Assembly: GCA_903875465.1 (NCBI GenBank)
Contig: CAIQWB010000007.1
Span: 1 to 56,389 of the forward strand
DNA: 56,389 nucleotides
Origin: an uncultured Verrucomicrobia subdivision 3 bacterium
GTDB lineage: Bacteria > Verrucomicrobiota > Verrucomicrobiia > Limisphaerales > UBA11358
Direction: 5' to 3'
Shown: one piece after another, positions 7,048 through 15,223 of the stretch
Numbering within the stretch: the stretch's first letter is position 1
Layout of the letters: every line of letters begins with the position of its first letter
Position numbers and translations under genes: made by a program
The notes under the pieces: generated by a model
What the model saw: only the letters and a program-made list of their open reading frames with translations
Databases searched by the model: none
What the model was told of the DNA's origin: nothing

Positions 7048-8709
7048 ATGAATGAAGTATTGGTTATGGGGCATCGAAACCCCGATACGGACGCCATTTG
7101 CTCCGCGATTGGCTATGCCGAGTTTAAACGCCGCACCGGCATGCCGGAGGCGGTGGCGGCTCGGTGTGGCGACACCAATGACCGCATAGATTTTGTGTTG
7201 CGTACCTTTGGCGTGCCCTCCCCCCGTTTCGTGGCCGATGTGTCACCCAAAGTCCGCGACGTGATGGAGCCCCAAGTCTTGAGTGTGGCTCCCGAAGCCA
7301 CCGCCTCCGACGCGCTCAGTTTGATGGATCAGCATAATGTCCGCATCCTGCCGGTGCTGAACAGCGACCGGCATTGCGTTGGTCTGCTGTCACTTTTTAA
7401 ATTAAGCAAGTTTCTGTTTCCCGCGACCAATCGTTTGATTGATTCACGAAGGGTGCTCTCATCGTTAACGAATCTCGCGAAAACCCTGGGCGGCCAGTTG
7501 CTTGTGGGACCGGAGCCGCGCCGGGAGGAAGAGCTGTTTCTGACGATCGGAGCCATGTCGTTTGAAAGTTTCACGAAACGGTTGGAACGTTACAAACGCG
7601 ACAAACTGGCCGTGGTAGTGGGCGACCGCGTCAATATCCAGCGCCACGCGATTGAAGAAGGGGTTCGGGTGCTGATCGTTACCGGGGGGCTGCCCGTGGA
7701 TCCCGAAATCATTCACCTGGCCGAACGCCGGCGCGTGGGGCTCATTTCCTCACCGCATGATACCGTTACCACGGCGTCCTTGTGCCGCTCGGCGGTAGCC
7801 ATTCGTCACATGCTAAATGAGGAGTTTCTGAGCCTGCGCGATGACGCTCCTCTCACAGTGGTGCGCGCGGCGGCCCTGGCCTCGGGTTACGCGGCTTTTC
7901 CAGTCACGGACGCCACCGGCCGCACCGTGGGCATCCTGTCCAAGACCAACTTCCTGAAACCGGTGGAACGCAAGTTGATCCTCGTGGATCATAACGAGCT
8001 GTCCCAGGCCGTGCAGGGGGCGGATGAGGTGGAGATTGTGGAAATTATTGACCATCACCGACTGGGCTCGATCACCACCCAGCAACCGATACTTTTTCGC
8101 AACGAGCCAGTCGGATCGACCAGCACCATCGTAGCCGATTGCTTTTTCCGGCACGATGTCGAATTGCCGCCGCCGATAGCCGGTTTGCTGCTGGCGGGCT
8201 TGGTTTCGGACACACTCAATTTGACCTCGCCCACCACCACAGCGCGTGACAAGGAGATCCTGCTCCGGCTGGAAAAAATTGCCGGGGTCAACGCCCGCGA
8301 ATTTACCGACAAACTCTTTGCCTCCGGCTCCGTTCTCACCCTTAAGCCTGCGTGGCAGGCTATTACCATCGATTGCAAGGAATACGCCGAAAAAGGAGAC
8401 ACGTTCAGCGTGGCCCAAATTGAGGAAGTCGGCTTCGATCAGTTCTGGAAGCGCAAAGACGAGTTGCAGTTGGCCCTTGAGGAATATGCTCGCAACCGCA
8501 AATACTTGTTTGCCACCCTTCTCATCACCGATGTGGTACTGCAAAATTCGCTCATGCTCGTGGCGGGTAGTAAGTCGTACATTGATCAGATTGATTATCC
8601 CTCCACCGCGCCGGGGGTTTTTGAACTGCGGGATGTCGTCTCTCGCAAAAAGCAATTGCTCCCGTACCTGACGCACTGCCTCCATAAGATGAAAGCCGCC
8701 GGCAACTGA
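7048..8709 (+). CDS. ppaC: CBS/DRTGG-containing manganese-dependent inorganic pyrophosphatase
   Basis: A 553-residue family II (DHH/DHHA2) inorganic pyrophosphatase that hydrolyses PPi to phosphate. Metal motifs are GHRNPDTDAI at residues 8-17, DHNE near 313 and DHHRLG near 333. Between the first and second motifs lie two CBS domains, around residues 65-125 and 250-305, flanking a DRTGG domain; this arrangement is inhibited by AMP/ADP and activated by diadenosine polyphosphates in known members. The C-terminal DHHA2 domain is complete. It follows the LysR gene by 73 nt on the same strand and probably has its own promoter. Confidence 0.93.
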   Translation: MNEVLVMGHRNPDTDAICSAIGYAEFKRRTGMPEAVAARCGDTNDRIDFVLRTFGVPSPRFVADVSPKVRDVMEPQVLSVAPEATASDALSLMDQHNVRILPVLNSDRHCVGLLSLFKLSKFLFPATNRLIDSRRVLSSLTNLAKTLGGQLLVGPEPRREEELFLTIGAMSFESFTKRLERYKRDKLAVVVGDRVNIQRHAIEEGVRVLIVTGGLPVDPEIIHLAERRRVGLISSPHDTVTTASLCRSAVAIRHMLNEEFLSLRDDAPLTVVRAAALASGYAAFPVTDATGRTVGILSKTNFLKPVERKLILVDHNELSQAVQGADEVEIVEIIDHHRLGSITTQQPILFRNEPVGSTSTIVADCFFRHDVELPPPIAGLLLAGLVSDTLNLTSPTTTARDKEILLRLEKIAGVNAREFTDKLFASGSVLTLKPAWQAITIDCKEYAEKGDTFSVAQIEEVGFDQFWKRKDELQLALEEYARNRKYLFATLLITDVVLQNSLMLVAGSKSYIDQIDYPSTAPGVFELRDVVSRKKQLLPYLTHCLHKMKAAGN

Positions 8710-8798
8710 AAGGTGCATATTCATTGACAAAATCGTCCCGAATTCACACCATACGACCTACAGATTTTTAACAAAAAACGTCAACCATCGAACCATCT

Positions 8799-9278
8799 AT
8801 GCCTATCGCCACCGGATCCACCGCTCCTGACTTCACCTTGAAATCCAAAACGTCCACTGGCCTGGTGGATGTCAAACTCAGCGCCAATTTTGGTGCCAAG
8901 AATACCGTGCTGCTGTTCTTTCCCCTCGCTTTCACGAGCGTGTGCACCAAAGAATTATGCGACCTCACCGCCGGTCTGAACGCCTACGCGGACCTCGGTG
9001 CCACGGTCATTGGTGTGAGTGTGGACAGCCCCTTCGCGCAGGAAGCCTGGGCGCAAAAGGAAAAAATAAGCATCACGCTCGCCAGCGACTTGAACAAGGA
9101 AGTGATCAAGCAGTACGAAGTTGTGTTCCCGTTGCTTGCCGGTATTGGCGACACGGCTGCCCGGGCCGCATTTGTCATCGACAAGGCCGGCGTTGTTCAA
9201 TATTCCGAACAGACTGCCACGCCCAAGGATCTGCCGAATTTCGACGCCATCAAGGCCGTGCTGGCCAAGTTGAATTAA
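8799..9278 (+). CDS. peroxiredoxin (AhpC/TSA family, AhpE-like)
   Basis: A 159-residue peroxiredoxin that reduces peroxides through a cysteine. The active site PLAFTSVCTKE matches PxxxTxxC, with peroxidatic Cys49, Pro42 and Thr46. A second cysteine five residues later (Cys54, in ELCDL) may act as the resolving residue, as in some atypical or AhpE-like members. No signal peptide is seen, so it is cytosolic. It is monocistronic, with a terminator downstream. It lies near the flavodoxin/pirin locus but is not part of that operon. Confidence 0.93.
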   Translation: MPIATGSTAPDFTLKSKTSTGLVDVKLSANFGAKNTVLLFFPLAFTSVCTKELCDLTAGLNAYADLGATVIGVSVDSPFAQEAWAQKEKISITLASDLNKEVIKQYEVVFPLLAGIGDTAARAAFVIDKAGVVQYSEQTATPKDLPNFDAIKAVLAKLN

Positions 9279-9307
9279 TTTCAGTTTCTATTTTGCATTC
9301 GCACTCA

Positions 9308-9335
9308 AGCCGCTCCTCCTCGGGGCGGCTTTTTT
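9308..9335 (+). terminator. rho-independent terminator of the peroxiredoxin gene
   Basis: The stem AGCCGCTCC pairs with GGGGCGGCT (one G-T pair) around a TCCTC loop, followed by six T residues. It is located 29 nt after the stop codon. Confidence 0.88.
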
Positions 9336-9454
9336 AGGTTCAGGTTTTTCGAAAAGCCGGGATTTTTCCCAGTTGGAGGCAATGACATTCTGCTATCGCT
9401 AACAGATGATTAGCTTTTTGTGTGTGATTAGCCTCCTCAGGCCTAACAGCCAAA

Positions 9455-9844
9455 CTAGCCTGACCTTAATGACTTTGGCTCGGTGGGCATCGGCGGTTTC
9501 GCTAGCGCCGGGTCGTTCATACTGGGGATGGAGGGCGCAGCCTGATCCCGTTTTCGCAAAGCAATCACGGCCACCACACAAGCGGTCCACGTCGGCAGCT
9601 CTTCCGCCACCGGCACCAGTTTCACGACAAAGGTCGGCAGCAAAAGAAGGTGAAATCCCAAAATCCAAGTGGTCAAAACCATGGCAACGGCATCCAATCC
9701 ATCGTCCACGATCCATCCCAGCGGACCGAGTGCGCCCAGCACGAATTGCAGCACGTCCGTGACAATGGCCACGGCCAGAGACAAAATCATCCGCACCGGT
9801 GTGATGCGGGGTGGCTGGAGGAGCTTGGACAAACATTGGCTCAT
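9455..9844 (-). CDS. hypothetical membrane protein
   Basis: A 129-residue protein with about three hydrophobic segments (roughly residues 18-42, 50-78 and 84-97) and a Pro-rich cytoplasmic tail. No family is recognised. It is divergent from serS with about 135 bp between the starts. Hydrophobicity and residue use look coding; the alternative frames here do not. Confidence 0.65.
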   Translation of the reverse strand: MSQCLSKLLQPPRITPVRMILSLAVAIVTDVLQFVLGALGPLGWIVDDGLDAVAMVLTTWILGFHLLLLPTFVVKLVPVAEELPTWTACVVAVIALRKRDQAAPSIPSMNDPALAKPPMPTEPKSLRSG

Positions 9845-9978
9845 ACGGTGCGCTAACCCGGGTTAAATTACCACAGGGGGGTGAAGGCTGCCATGCATAA
9901 TCCAAAATCGGTTCTTCAAGCTGGCAGTTTCATTGCCTTGAACCTTGCCGCTGGCGGGATAATTCTTATAATTCCGGG

Positions 9979-11286
9979 GTGCTCGACATAAAATTAATTC
10001 GTGAAAATCCCGATTTTGTGCGGGAGCGGCTGGCATTACGTGGGGCAGGGGACGAAAGTCACATCGCCCCTTTGCTGCAATTTGATGAAGCCCGACGCAC
10101 CGCACTGGCCGAGGTGGAAACACTTAAAGCCACCCGGAATCGGGTCTCCAAGGAAATTGGCGCTTTGATGGGCCAAAAAAAACTGGCTGAGGCCGAGGCG
10201 AAAAAGCAGGAAACCCGCGACTTGGGCGATAAAATTGCCGCGCTTGACAAGGTGGCCGCACAAGCGGAATCCGCACGCGACCAATTAATGCTCCGGCTAC
10301 CCAATTTACCACATGCGTCGGTAGTGCCGGGAAAAACCGCCGAGGACAACCCTGAGATTCGCGTACATGGGGCCAAACCAGAATTTGGGTTCAAACCCAA
10401 AGGTCACGTGGAATTATGCGAATCCCTCAAGCTGGTGGATTTTGCCAGGGCCACCAAGCTCTCAGGCAGCGGATTTCTGCTTTATACCAACTGGGGCGCT
10501 CGCTTGGAACGAGCCCTGATTCAATTTTTGCTGGATTTGCACATTACTGACCATGGCTACACCGAGATCGCGCCGCCCTTGATGGTGGGACCGCAGTGCT
10601 TGGAAGGAGTGGGGCAGTTTCCCAAATTCAAGGACCAATATTATGGTGTGGCTGAAGGTGATGATGCCGGCAAGCTCGGCAAATTATATTTGATTCCCAC
10701 AGCAGAAACCCCGGTGGCCAATATCCACCGTGACGAATTGCTGAAGGAGTCCGATTTGCCAGTGCGTTATTGCGCCTATACGCCTTGTTTTCGTGGCGAG
10801 GCGGGGGCCGCGGGCGTGGGCACCCGCGGGATGATCCGCGTCCACCAGTTCGACAAGGTGGAGTTGATTAAAATCGTCAAACCGGAAGATGGATACGCCG
10901 AACTCGAAAAAATGGTGGGTAATGCCGAACGTGTGTTGCAATTGCTTGGCCTGCATTACCGGGTGATTATGCTCTGCACGGGTGACATGGGCTTTGGGAG
11001 TGCCAAAACCTATGATATTGAGGTTTGGGCACCCGGGCAGGGGACTTATCTTGAAGTTTCCAGTTGTTCCAACTGCGAGGATTTCCAAGCCCGCCGCATG
11101 AACCTCCGCTTTAAATCGGAAACGGCCGGAAATTTATTTCCCCATATTCTGAATGGCAGCGGCACCGCGCTGGCCCGCTTGTTTGTTGCCTTGCTGGAAA
11201 CCCACCAGCAGGCCGATGGCAGTGTGCTGATACCAGAGTCCTTGCGGCCTTATCTGAAAGCTGACCGGATTGCTGCGGTGTCATGA
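9979..11286 (+). CDS. serS: seryl-tRNA synthetase
   Basis: A 435-residue class II aminoacyl-tRNA synthetase charging tRNA-Ser. The N-terminal long coiled-coil arm (residues about 30-100) binds the tRNA variable arm. Class II motif 2 is visible as FRGEAGAAGVGTRGMIRVHQFDKVE and motif 3 as NGSGTALARLFVALLE. The start is GTG at 9979, giving the conserved MLDIKLIRENPDFV. It lies 25 nt upstream of glgA on the same strand, so the two may be cotranscribed. Length and motifs are normal. Confidence 0.97.
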   Translation: MLDIKLIRENPDFVRERLALRGAGDESHIAPLLQFDEARRTALAEVETLKATRNRVSKEIGALMGQKKLAEAEAKKQETRDLGDKIAALDKVAAQAESARDQLMLRLPNLPHASVVPGKTAEDNPEIRVHGAKPEFGFKPKGHVELCESLKLVDFARATKLSGSGFLLYTNWGARLERALIQFLLDLHITDHGYTEIAPPLMVGPQCLEGVGQFPKFKDQYYGVAEGDDAGKLGKLYLIPTAETPVANIHRDELLKESDLPVRYCAYTPCFRGEAGAAGVGTRGMIRVHQFDKVELIKIVKPEDGYAELEKMVGNAERVLQLLGLHYRVIMLCTGDMGFGSAKTYDIEVWAPGQGTYLEVSSCSNCEDFQARRMNLRFKSETAGNLFPHILNGSGTALARLFVALLETHQQADGSVLIPESLRPYLKADRIAAVS

Positions 11287-11311
11287 TTGATTTCCGCATG
11301 AGCATGCACCC

Positions 11312-12775
11312 ATGAAAATTCTGCTAGCCAGCAGCGAGGTCCACCCCTACTCCAAAACTGGCGGCTTGGCGGACATGGTCGGCGCTCTGGGAAAAGCATT
11401 GGCGGTGGCCGGTCATGAGGCCGCCATTGTCACGCCCTTGTATCGGGGGCTGCGGGAGAAGTTTCCCGAAATGCGGCACGTGGATTGGTACCTGAACCTG
11501 CCGATGGGCCAGCGCATGGTGACTGCCCAATTATGGATGCTGGTGCCGCAGCCTGGCCTTGTCATTTATTTTGTGGACCAGCCCGCCTACTTTGACCGGG
11601 CGGGGATTTACCATGAGGATAACATCAGTTATTTGGACAACGCGGAGCGCTACGTGTTTTTCTCCAAATGTGTCGCCCATCTGGCGCGGTATCTGCCATG
11701 GCAGTCCGACTTGGTGCATGTTCACGACTGGCAGGTGGGGTTGGTTCCACCACTCATGTTGCAGCAGCAAAGGGAAGGGTGGGTCAAACCGCCGCCGACC
11801 TGCCTGACGATCCACAATCTGGCTTATCAAGGAGTCTTCGCGCCCGAAGCATTTGCGCTCACCAATTTGCCGGAGGAATTTTTCGGGGTTGAGGGGGTGG
11901 AATATTACGGCCAGCTTAACTGCCTCAAGGCAGGGATTGCCTTCGCCGATCGCATCACCACCGTCAGTCCCCGTTATGCCCGGGAAATTACCACCGAAGA
12001 ATTTGGCTGCGGATTGGACGGTTTTTTGCGCAACCGTCAAGGGCGGTTAACGGGAATTCTTAATGGGGTGGATTACGGCGACTGGACCACCACTAAAAAC
12101 CGTTTCCTCAAAGCGTCTTATTCTGCCTCCAGCATCCGCGGCAAGGAGCGAAACAAGCTCGAATTGCAGCGGGAAATGGGTTTGCCGGCGGATCGCAAAA
12201 TTCCATTGTTTGGGACGGTTTCGCGCCTGGCCGAGCAAAAAGGCGTGGACATCCAGCTCGGAGCCCTCGAGGAAATGTTGTATACTGGGCTGCAATTTGT
12301 GCTGTTGGGGAGTGGTTCGCCGGTTTTTGAACGGGCTTATGTGGATCTGGCCCGCCGATTTCCCCTGCAAGTAGCGGTGCGGATAGGATTTAATGAAGGA
12401 TTATCCCATCGGATTGAGGCGGGTTGTGATTTTTACCTGATGCCATCCCAGTTTGAGCCGTGTGGCTTGAATCAAATGTATAGTTTGCGCTATGGCACGA
12501 TCCCCATCGTCCGGGCGGTCGGCGGACTGGACGACAGTGTTGTGGATTACATCGCGAATGCCGAACTGGCGGACGGTATTAAATTTCGTGAATACTCAGC
12601 CGTGGCACTTGCCAAGGGCATCCGTAAAGCTCTGGCGCTGTATCAGGAACCAAACTTGCTAAGACATTACCGGCGCAACGCCATGGCGGTGGATTTTTCA
12701 TGGGAACGAACGGTTGAGGATTATTTACGGGTGTATCGAAGTGCATTGGGCATGGTCACGCCGGTTAAAGCTTAA
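11312..12775 (+). CDS. glgA: glycogen synthase (ADP-glucose type, GT5)
   Basis: A 487-residue GT5 glycosyltransferase that elongates alpha-1,4-glucan from ADP-glucose. The ADP-glucose loop KTGGL is at residues 15-19, HDWQ lies near 138, and the C-terminal GT-B domain has PSQFEPCGLNQMYSLRYGTIPIVR, which contains the retaining-enzyme Glu. Full length. It lies close behind serS. A GH57 branching enzyme at 35761-37335 would provide the branch points, so glycogen storage is likely. No glgC or glgP is seen in the window. Confidence 0.96.
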   Translation: MKILLASSEVHPYSKTGGLADMVGALGKALAVAGHEAAIVTPLYRGLREKFPEMRHVDWYLNLPMGQRMVTAQLWMLVPQPGLVIYFVDQPAYFDRAGIYHEDNISYLDNAERYVFFSKCVAHLARYLPWQSDLVHVHDWQVGLVPPLMLQQQREGWVKPPPTCLTIHNLAYQGVFAPEAFALTNLPEEFFGVEGVEYYGQLNCLKAGIAFADRITTVSPRYAREITTEEFGCGLDGFLRNRQGRLTGILNGVDYGDWTTTKNRFLKASYSASSIRGKERNKLELQREMGLPADRKIPLFGTVSRLAEQKGVDIQLGALEEMLYTGLQFVLLGSGSPVFERAYVDLARRFPLQVAVRIGFNEGLSHRIEAGCDFYLMPSQFEPCGLNQMYSLRYGTIPIVRAVGGLDDSVVDYIANAELADGIKFREYSAVALAKGIRKALALYQEPNLLRHYRRNAMAVDFSWERTVEDYLRVYRSALGMVTPVKA

Positions 12776-12891
12776 GACCGAAAACTCTGGCAAGGATAAA
12801 TTTTGCTCGCTAGCTTAAGACTTAGTAAATATAACAAACATTGTGCAGCTACAATAGAACCGATAATCAATCCCCAAACCTTCAATACCAT
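12772..12891 (-). CDS. possible 39-residue single-span membrane peptide
   Basis: A short frame from ATG 12891 to TAA 12772-12774, overlapping the glgA stop in a convergent arrangement. The peptide starts MVLKVWGLIIGSIVAAQ and is mostly hydrophobic, then ends in a basic, Cys-containing tail, like small bitopic membrane proteins. No ribosome-binding site is seen. It lies in an unusually AT-rich stretch, where chance hydrophobic frames are common, so confidence is low. Confidence 0.25.
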   Translation of the reverse strand: MVLKVWGLIIGSIVAAQCLLYLLSLKLASKIYPCQSFRS

Positions 12892-13036
12892 TTTAAGGAA
12901 ATTCACAATTTTTTAAAGATTTCTTGCTTTTATATAATTCTGTTATATTTCTACCTCGGCTCTAATGTGAAGTTAGAGAAATACAATCTGGAGAAGAAAA
13001 AATAAATTGGGAATTAAACTTAGCTTACCTATATAT

Positions 13037-13690
13037 ATGAAAAATAAAATCATTGCCACTGCCGGAGTGATCGCCTTGCTGGCCGCCAAATCAAACGCTG
13101 ATGACATCATTTACAACACTACTTATCCTGATCATTGGGATGGTTATGGCTTGCAAGGCTTAGGAATAGCCGTGCAGTTCAATACGATGAACGACACGCA
13201 CCTCACCTCAGTTACCTGGGAAGGAGCTTTGAAGGCGGACTCATCGGTACCCCTTTATTTGTATGGTGACAACGCTGGCAAAATTGGAGACGCTATTAAT
13301 TACCTTGGCGATGCAACCCTGGCAAAAGCCACTGGAACCTATGGCGATCAATCGGTTACCTTCACAACTGATATAATGGTAAATCCAAACACCGAATATT
13401 GGATTTTTGCCAATCCCAATCAATTGAATACTGGCGCGGGTAGCGCATGGACATCGATATTTAGCAGCCTAAACCTGCCTGGAATTGTACTCCCGCCAGG
13501 ACAGGAAACTTTTTTTATAAATGCCTCTGGATCATCATATTCTAATACCGGAGTCAATCAGGAGGATTTTCACCTGCAAGTCACAGGCACTTCCCCTGTC
13601 CCCGAACCGTCAACCTGCGGCATGCTCATCGCAGGCGCATGGCTTTTGAATGCCTCTCGGCGCGGCCAGTTCTGCCGTAAAATGGTTTGA
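13037..13690 (+). CDS. PEP-CTERM sorting-domain exported protein
   Basis: A 217-residue exported protein. A Sec signal peptide (about residues 1-21, MKNKIIATAGVIALLAAK) leads to a mostly beta-type, Asn/Thr/Gly-rich domain. The C-terminus shows VPEPST, a hydrophobic stretch and a basic end (NASRRGQFCRK), the PEP-CTERM signal recognised by exosortase. An upstream TTG at 13007 has a GGAGAAG at 12990-12996, so a 10-residue longer product is possible; the ATG fits the signal peptide better. Its GC is distinctly lower than neighbours (27 of 60 in 13321-13380). Ligand unknown. The exosortase must lie elsewhere. Confidence 0.88.
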   Translation: MKNKIIATAGVIALLAAKSNADDIIYNTTYPDHWDGYGLQGLGIAVQFNTMNDTHLTSVTWEGALKADSSVPLYLYGDNAGKIGDAINYLGDATLAKATGTYGDQSVTFTTDIMVNPNTEYWIFANPNQLNTGAGSAWTSIFSSLNLPGIVLPPGQETFFINASGSSYSNTGVNQEDFHLQVTGTSPVPEPSTCGMLIAGAWLLNASRRGQFCRKMV

Positions 13691-13915
13691 TTAAATTAAT
13701 CTCTTTATGGCGCGTTTGTTCCAGTACATCAGATTCGACGGCTGGCGCCTTTTACGAATTCTATTTTCTGCTTCAATAAGCAGTTAATGAAAACTGCGGT
13801 AAAACGGACCGGGGAGGAATTGAAACCACCATGGTAAACAGCACTATTCGGGGCATCTGTCCGATAAACTTGAAGCCCGATTGAAAAGTTTCAATTCTGG
13901 ATTTTACTGAGAAAA

Positions 13916-13993
13916 TGGTCGGGGCGGAGAGATTTGAACTCTCGACCTCTTGCACCCCAAGCAAGCGCGCTAGCCAGGCTACGCTACGCCCCG
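13916..13993 (-). tRNA. tRNA-Pro (GGG anticodon)
   Basis: The reverse strand folds as a full tRNA. The acceptor CGGGGCG pairs with CGCCCCG, followed by discriminator A and an encoded CCA at 13916-13918. The anticodon stem CTTGC/GCAAG closes the loop TTGGGGT with anticodon GGG. The T loop is TTCAAAT. The last 26 nt resemble the fragment at 2093-2118. Confidence 0.95.
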
Positions 13994-14070
13994 AACCATT
14001 GGAGTGCGAATTGTAACGCATTCACTTCTTAATTCAATCACGAATCACATTTTTATTTGAGTCCGTGAAT

Positions 14071-14985
14071 TTAAGAAAGATCTCGGCCCACAATGCGAGG
14101 ACGGATGGGGGGCGGCAGTGGCTTTTTACTGGAATTTTCACCGGTTTTTGCCTTGCCGGGTCTTACCCATTCGGTGGGCGGCGGCAGTGGCCAGCGGGGT
14201 TCAGTTTGGGGGTCAAGGGGGGCGGCATTAGGCAATGTCGACGGTTTGGCCATGGGAGCGGATGACGAAATCATGGGTTTGATGTCGCCTAAATCGCGCT
14301 GACCGGCGGCATCGCCGATGCGCTGGCCAGGAAATTTCATCTCTCCCATATCAAAAGGAGCCATGGAACCCATGGCTCCGATGGCCGGGGCACCAGACTG
14401 GCTAAAGTCAATCAAACCGGGCTTTGGTAGGGTTTGCCACGTCTCGTAACCATTGACAATCCACTCCAGCCGGCCATTTATAATATCCACGACCAAACCA
14501 TGCACGGGAATTTTCGGACCGATCAGGGGGCTTTCCCGGACGAGGCCGCAGGCCTTGATGACATTCTGGTGTTCCGAGGCAAAGGTGCCAAAGAATTCAT
14601 TGATATTCTCCGGCAAATGGCTGCGCTCCACGCCCAACTTTTTGAGTTTGTTCAGCAACAGCATGGTGGAGGTCTGGCTGACATGACAATCCGTGTGGCC
14701 GATGATGGCAATTTCCCGCCCTTCCTTGACGGCGCAGGCCAGAGCCAGCGAGCGCATGGTGCTGGTCATGCTGCCGGTGACAATGTTGCCGGCGTTGCGG
14801 AGCCAAATGAATTGATCCGCTGGAATGCCCAGCACATTCGGAAAAAAGGCATTTAAGCGGGGATCAATACAGGTCAGGGTAATGACCGGTAATTCGTCCG
14901 CGAAATCAACAGGATGCAGCCCGGCGGTGGGGTCCCCGGCCACCGCCCGATGGTTGGCATCCACGATGGCTTCAAAGAGGCGCAT
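14071..14985 (-). CDS. beta-class carbonic anhydrase with proline-rich C-terminal extension
   Basis: A 304-residue protein. The first 195 or so residues form a beta-carbonic anhydrase converting CO2 and bicarbonate. Zinc ligands are Cys39 (CIDPR, with Asp41-Arg43 dyad), His97 and Cys100 (GHTDC). Residues about 200-304 are a Pro/Ser/Ala-rich tail with repeated PLPPP-like words and no recognisable fold, probably disordered. Beta-CAs are usually near 200-220 residues, so the tail is an add-on of unknown role. It is the last gene downstream of the flotillin group on the same strand, just after a PLDc_N membrane protein. Confidence 0.9.
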   Translation of the reverse strand: MRLFEAIVDANHRAVAGDPTAGLHPVDFADELPVITLTCIDPRLNAFFPNVLGIPADQFIWLRNAGNIVTGSMTSTMRSLALACAVKEGREIAIIGHTDCHVSQTSTMLLLNKLKKLGVERSHLPENINEFFGTFASEHQNVIKACGLVRESPLIGPKIPVHGLVVDIINGRLEWIVNGYETWQTLPKPGLIDFSQSGAPAIGAMGSMAPFDMGEMKFPGQRIGDAAGQRDLGDIKPMISSSAPMAKPSTLPNAAPLDPQTEPRWPLPPPTEWVRPGKAKTGENSSKKPLPPPIRPRIVGRDLS

Positions 14986-14995
14986 AAGGAAAACA

Positions 14996-15208
14996 TCACC
15001 GACCGTGATCCCGTATCCGTTCCGGCCGGCGGATCAGAAAATAAAGCAACGCTCCCACCCAATGGGTGAAAAGAATCACCAATATCCAGACCACCTTGTC
15101 ATTGCCCTGGTCGGGTTCCTTGGTGGCACAGTCCACCAGCATCCAAACCCAAAAGATACTGGCAATGAGGATGATGGGCAGCACCACCGGGAGGCAACAA
15201 AAGATCAT
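14996..15208 (-). CDS. PLDc_N-type small membrane protein
   Basis: A 70-residue two-span membrane protein of the phospholipase D/nuclease N-terminal (PLDc_N) family. The conserved order is hydrophobic helix, FWVWMLVDCATKEP, then KVVWILVILFTHWVGALLYFLIRRPER. The catalytic PLD domain is absent, as usual for these short members. It lies between flotillin (15 nt downstream of its stop) and carbonic anhydrase (10 nt ahead), so the genes are likely cotranscribed. Role unknown. Confidence 0.88.
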   Translation of the reverse strand: MIFCCLPVVLPIILIASIFWVWMLVDCATKEPDQGNDKVVWILVILFTHWVGALLYFLIRRPERIRDHGR

Positions 15209-15223
15209 AAGGTTAAGGTTGAT

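Noticed and set aside
7569-7580. GTTTCACGAAAC palindrome, parS-like
   Set aside because: Shorter than the 16-bp parS consensus TGTTTCACGTGAAACA, lacks its GT centre, and lies inside the pyrophosphatase gene.
12920-12950. sigma-70 promoter (TTGCTT ... TATATT) before the PEP-CTERM gene
   Set aside because: The spacer is only 14 nt and the region is AT-rich throughout, so chance matches are expected.
13711-13791. 26-residue frame after the PEP-CTERM gene
   Set aside because: Too short, with no ribosome-binding site, family or coding bias.
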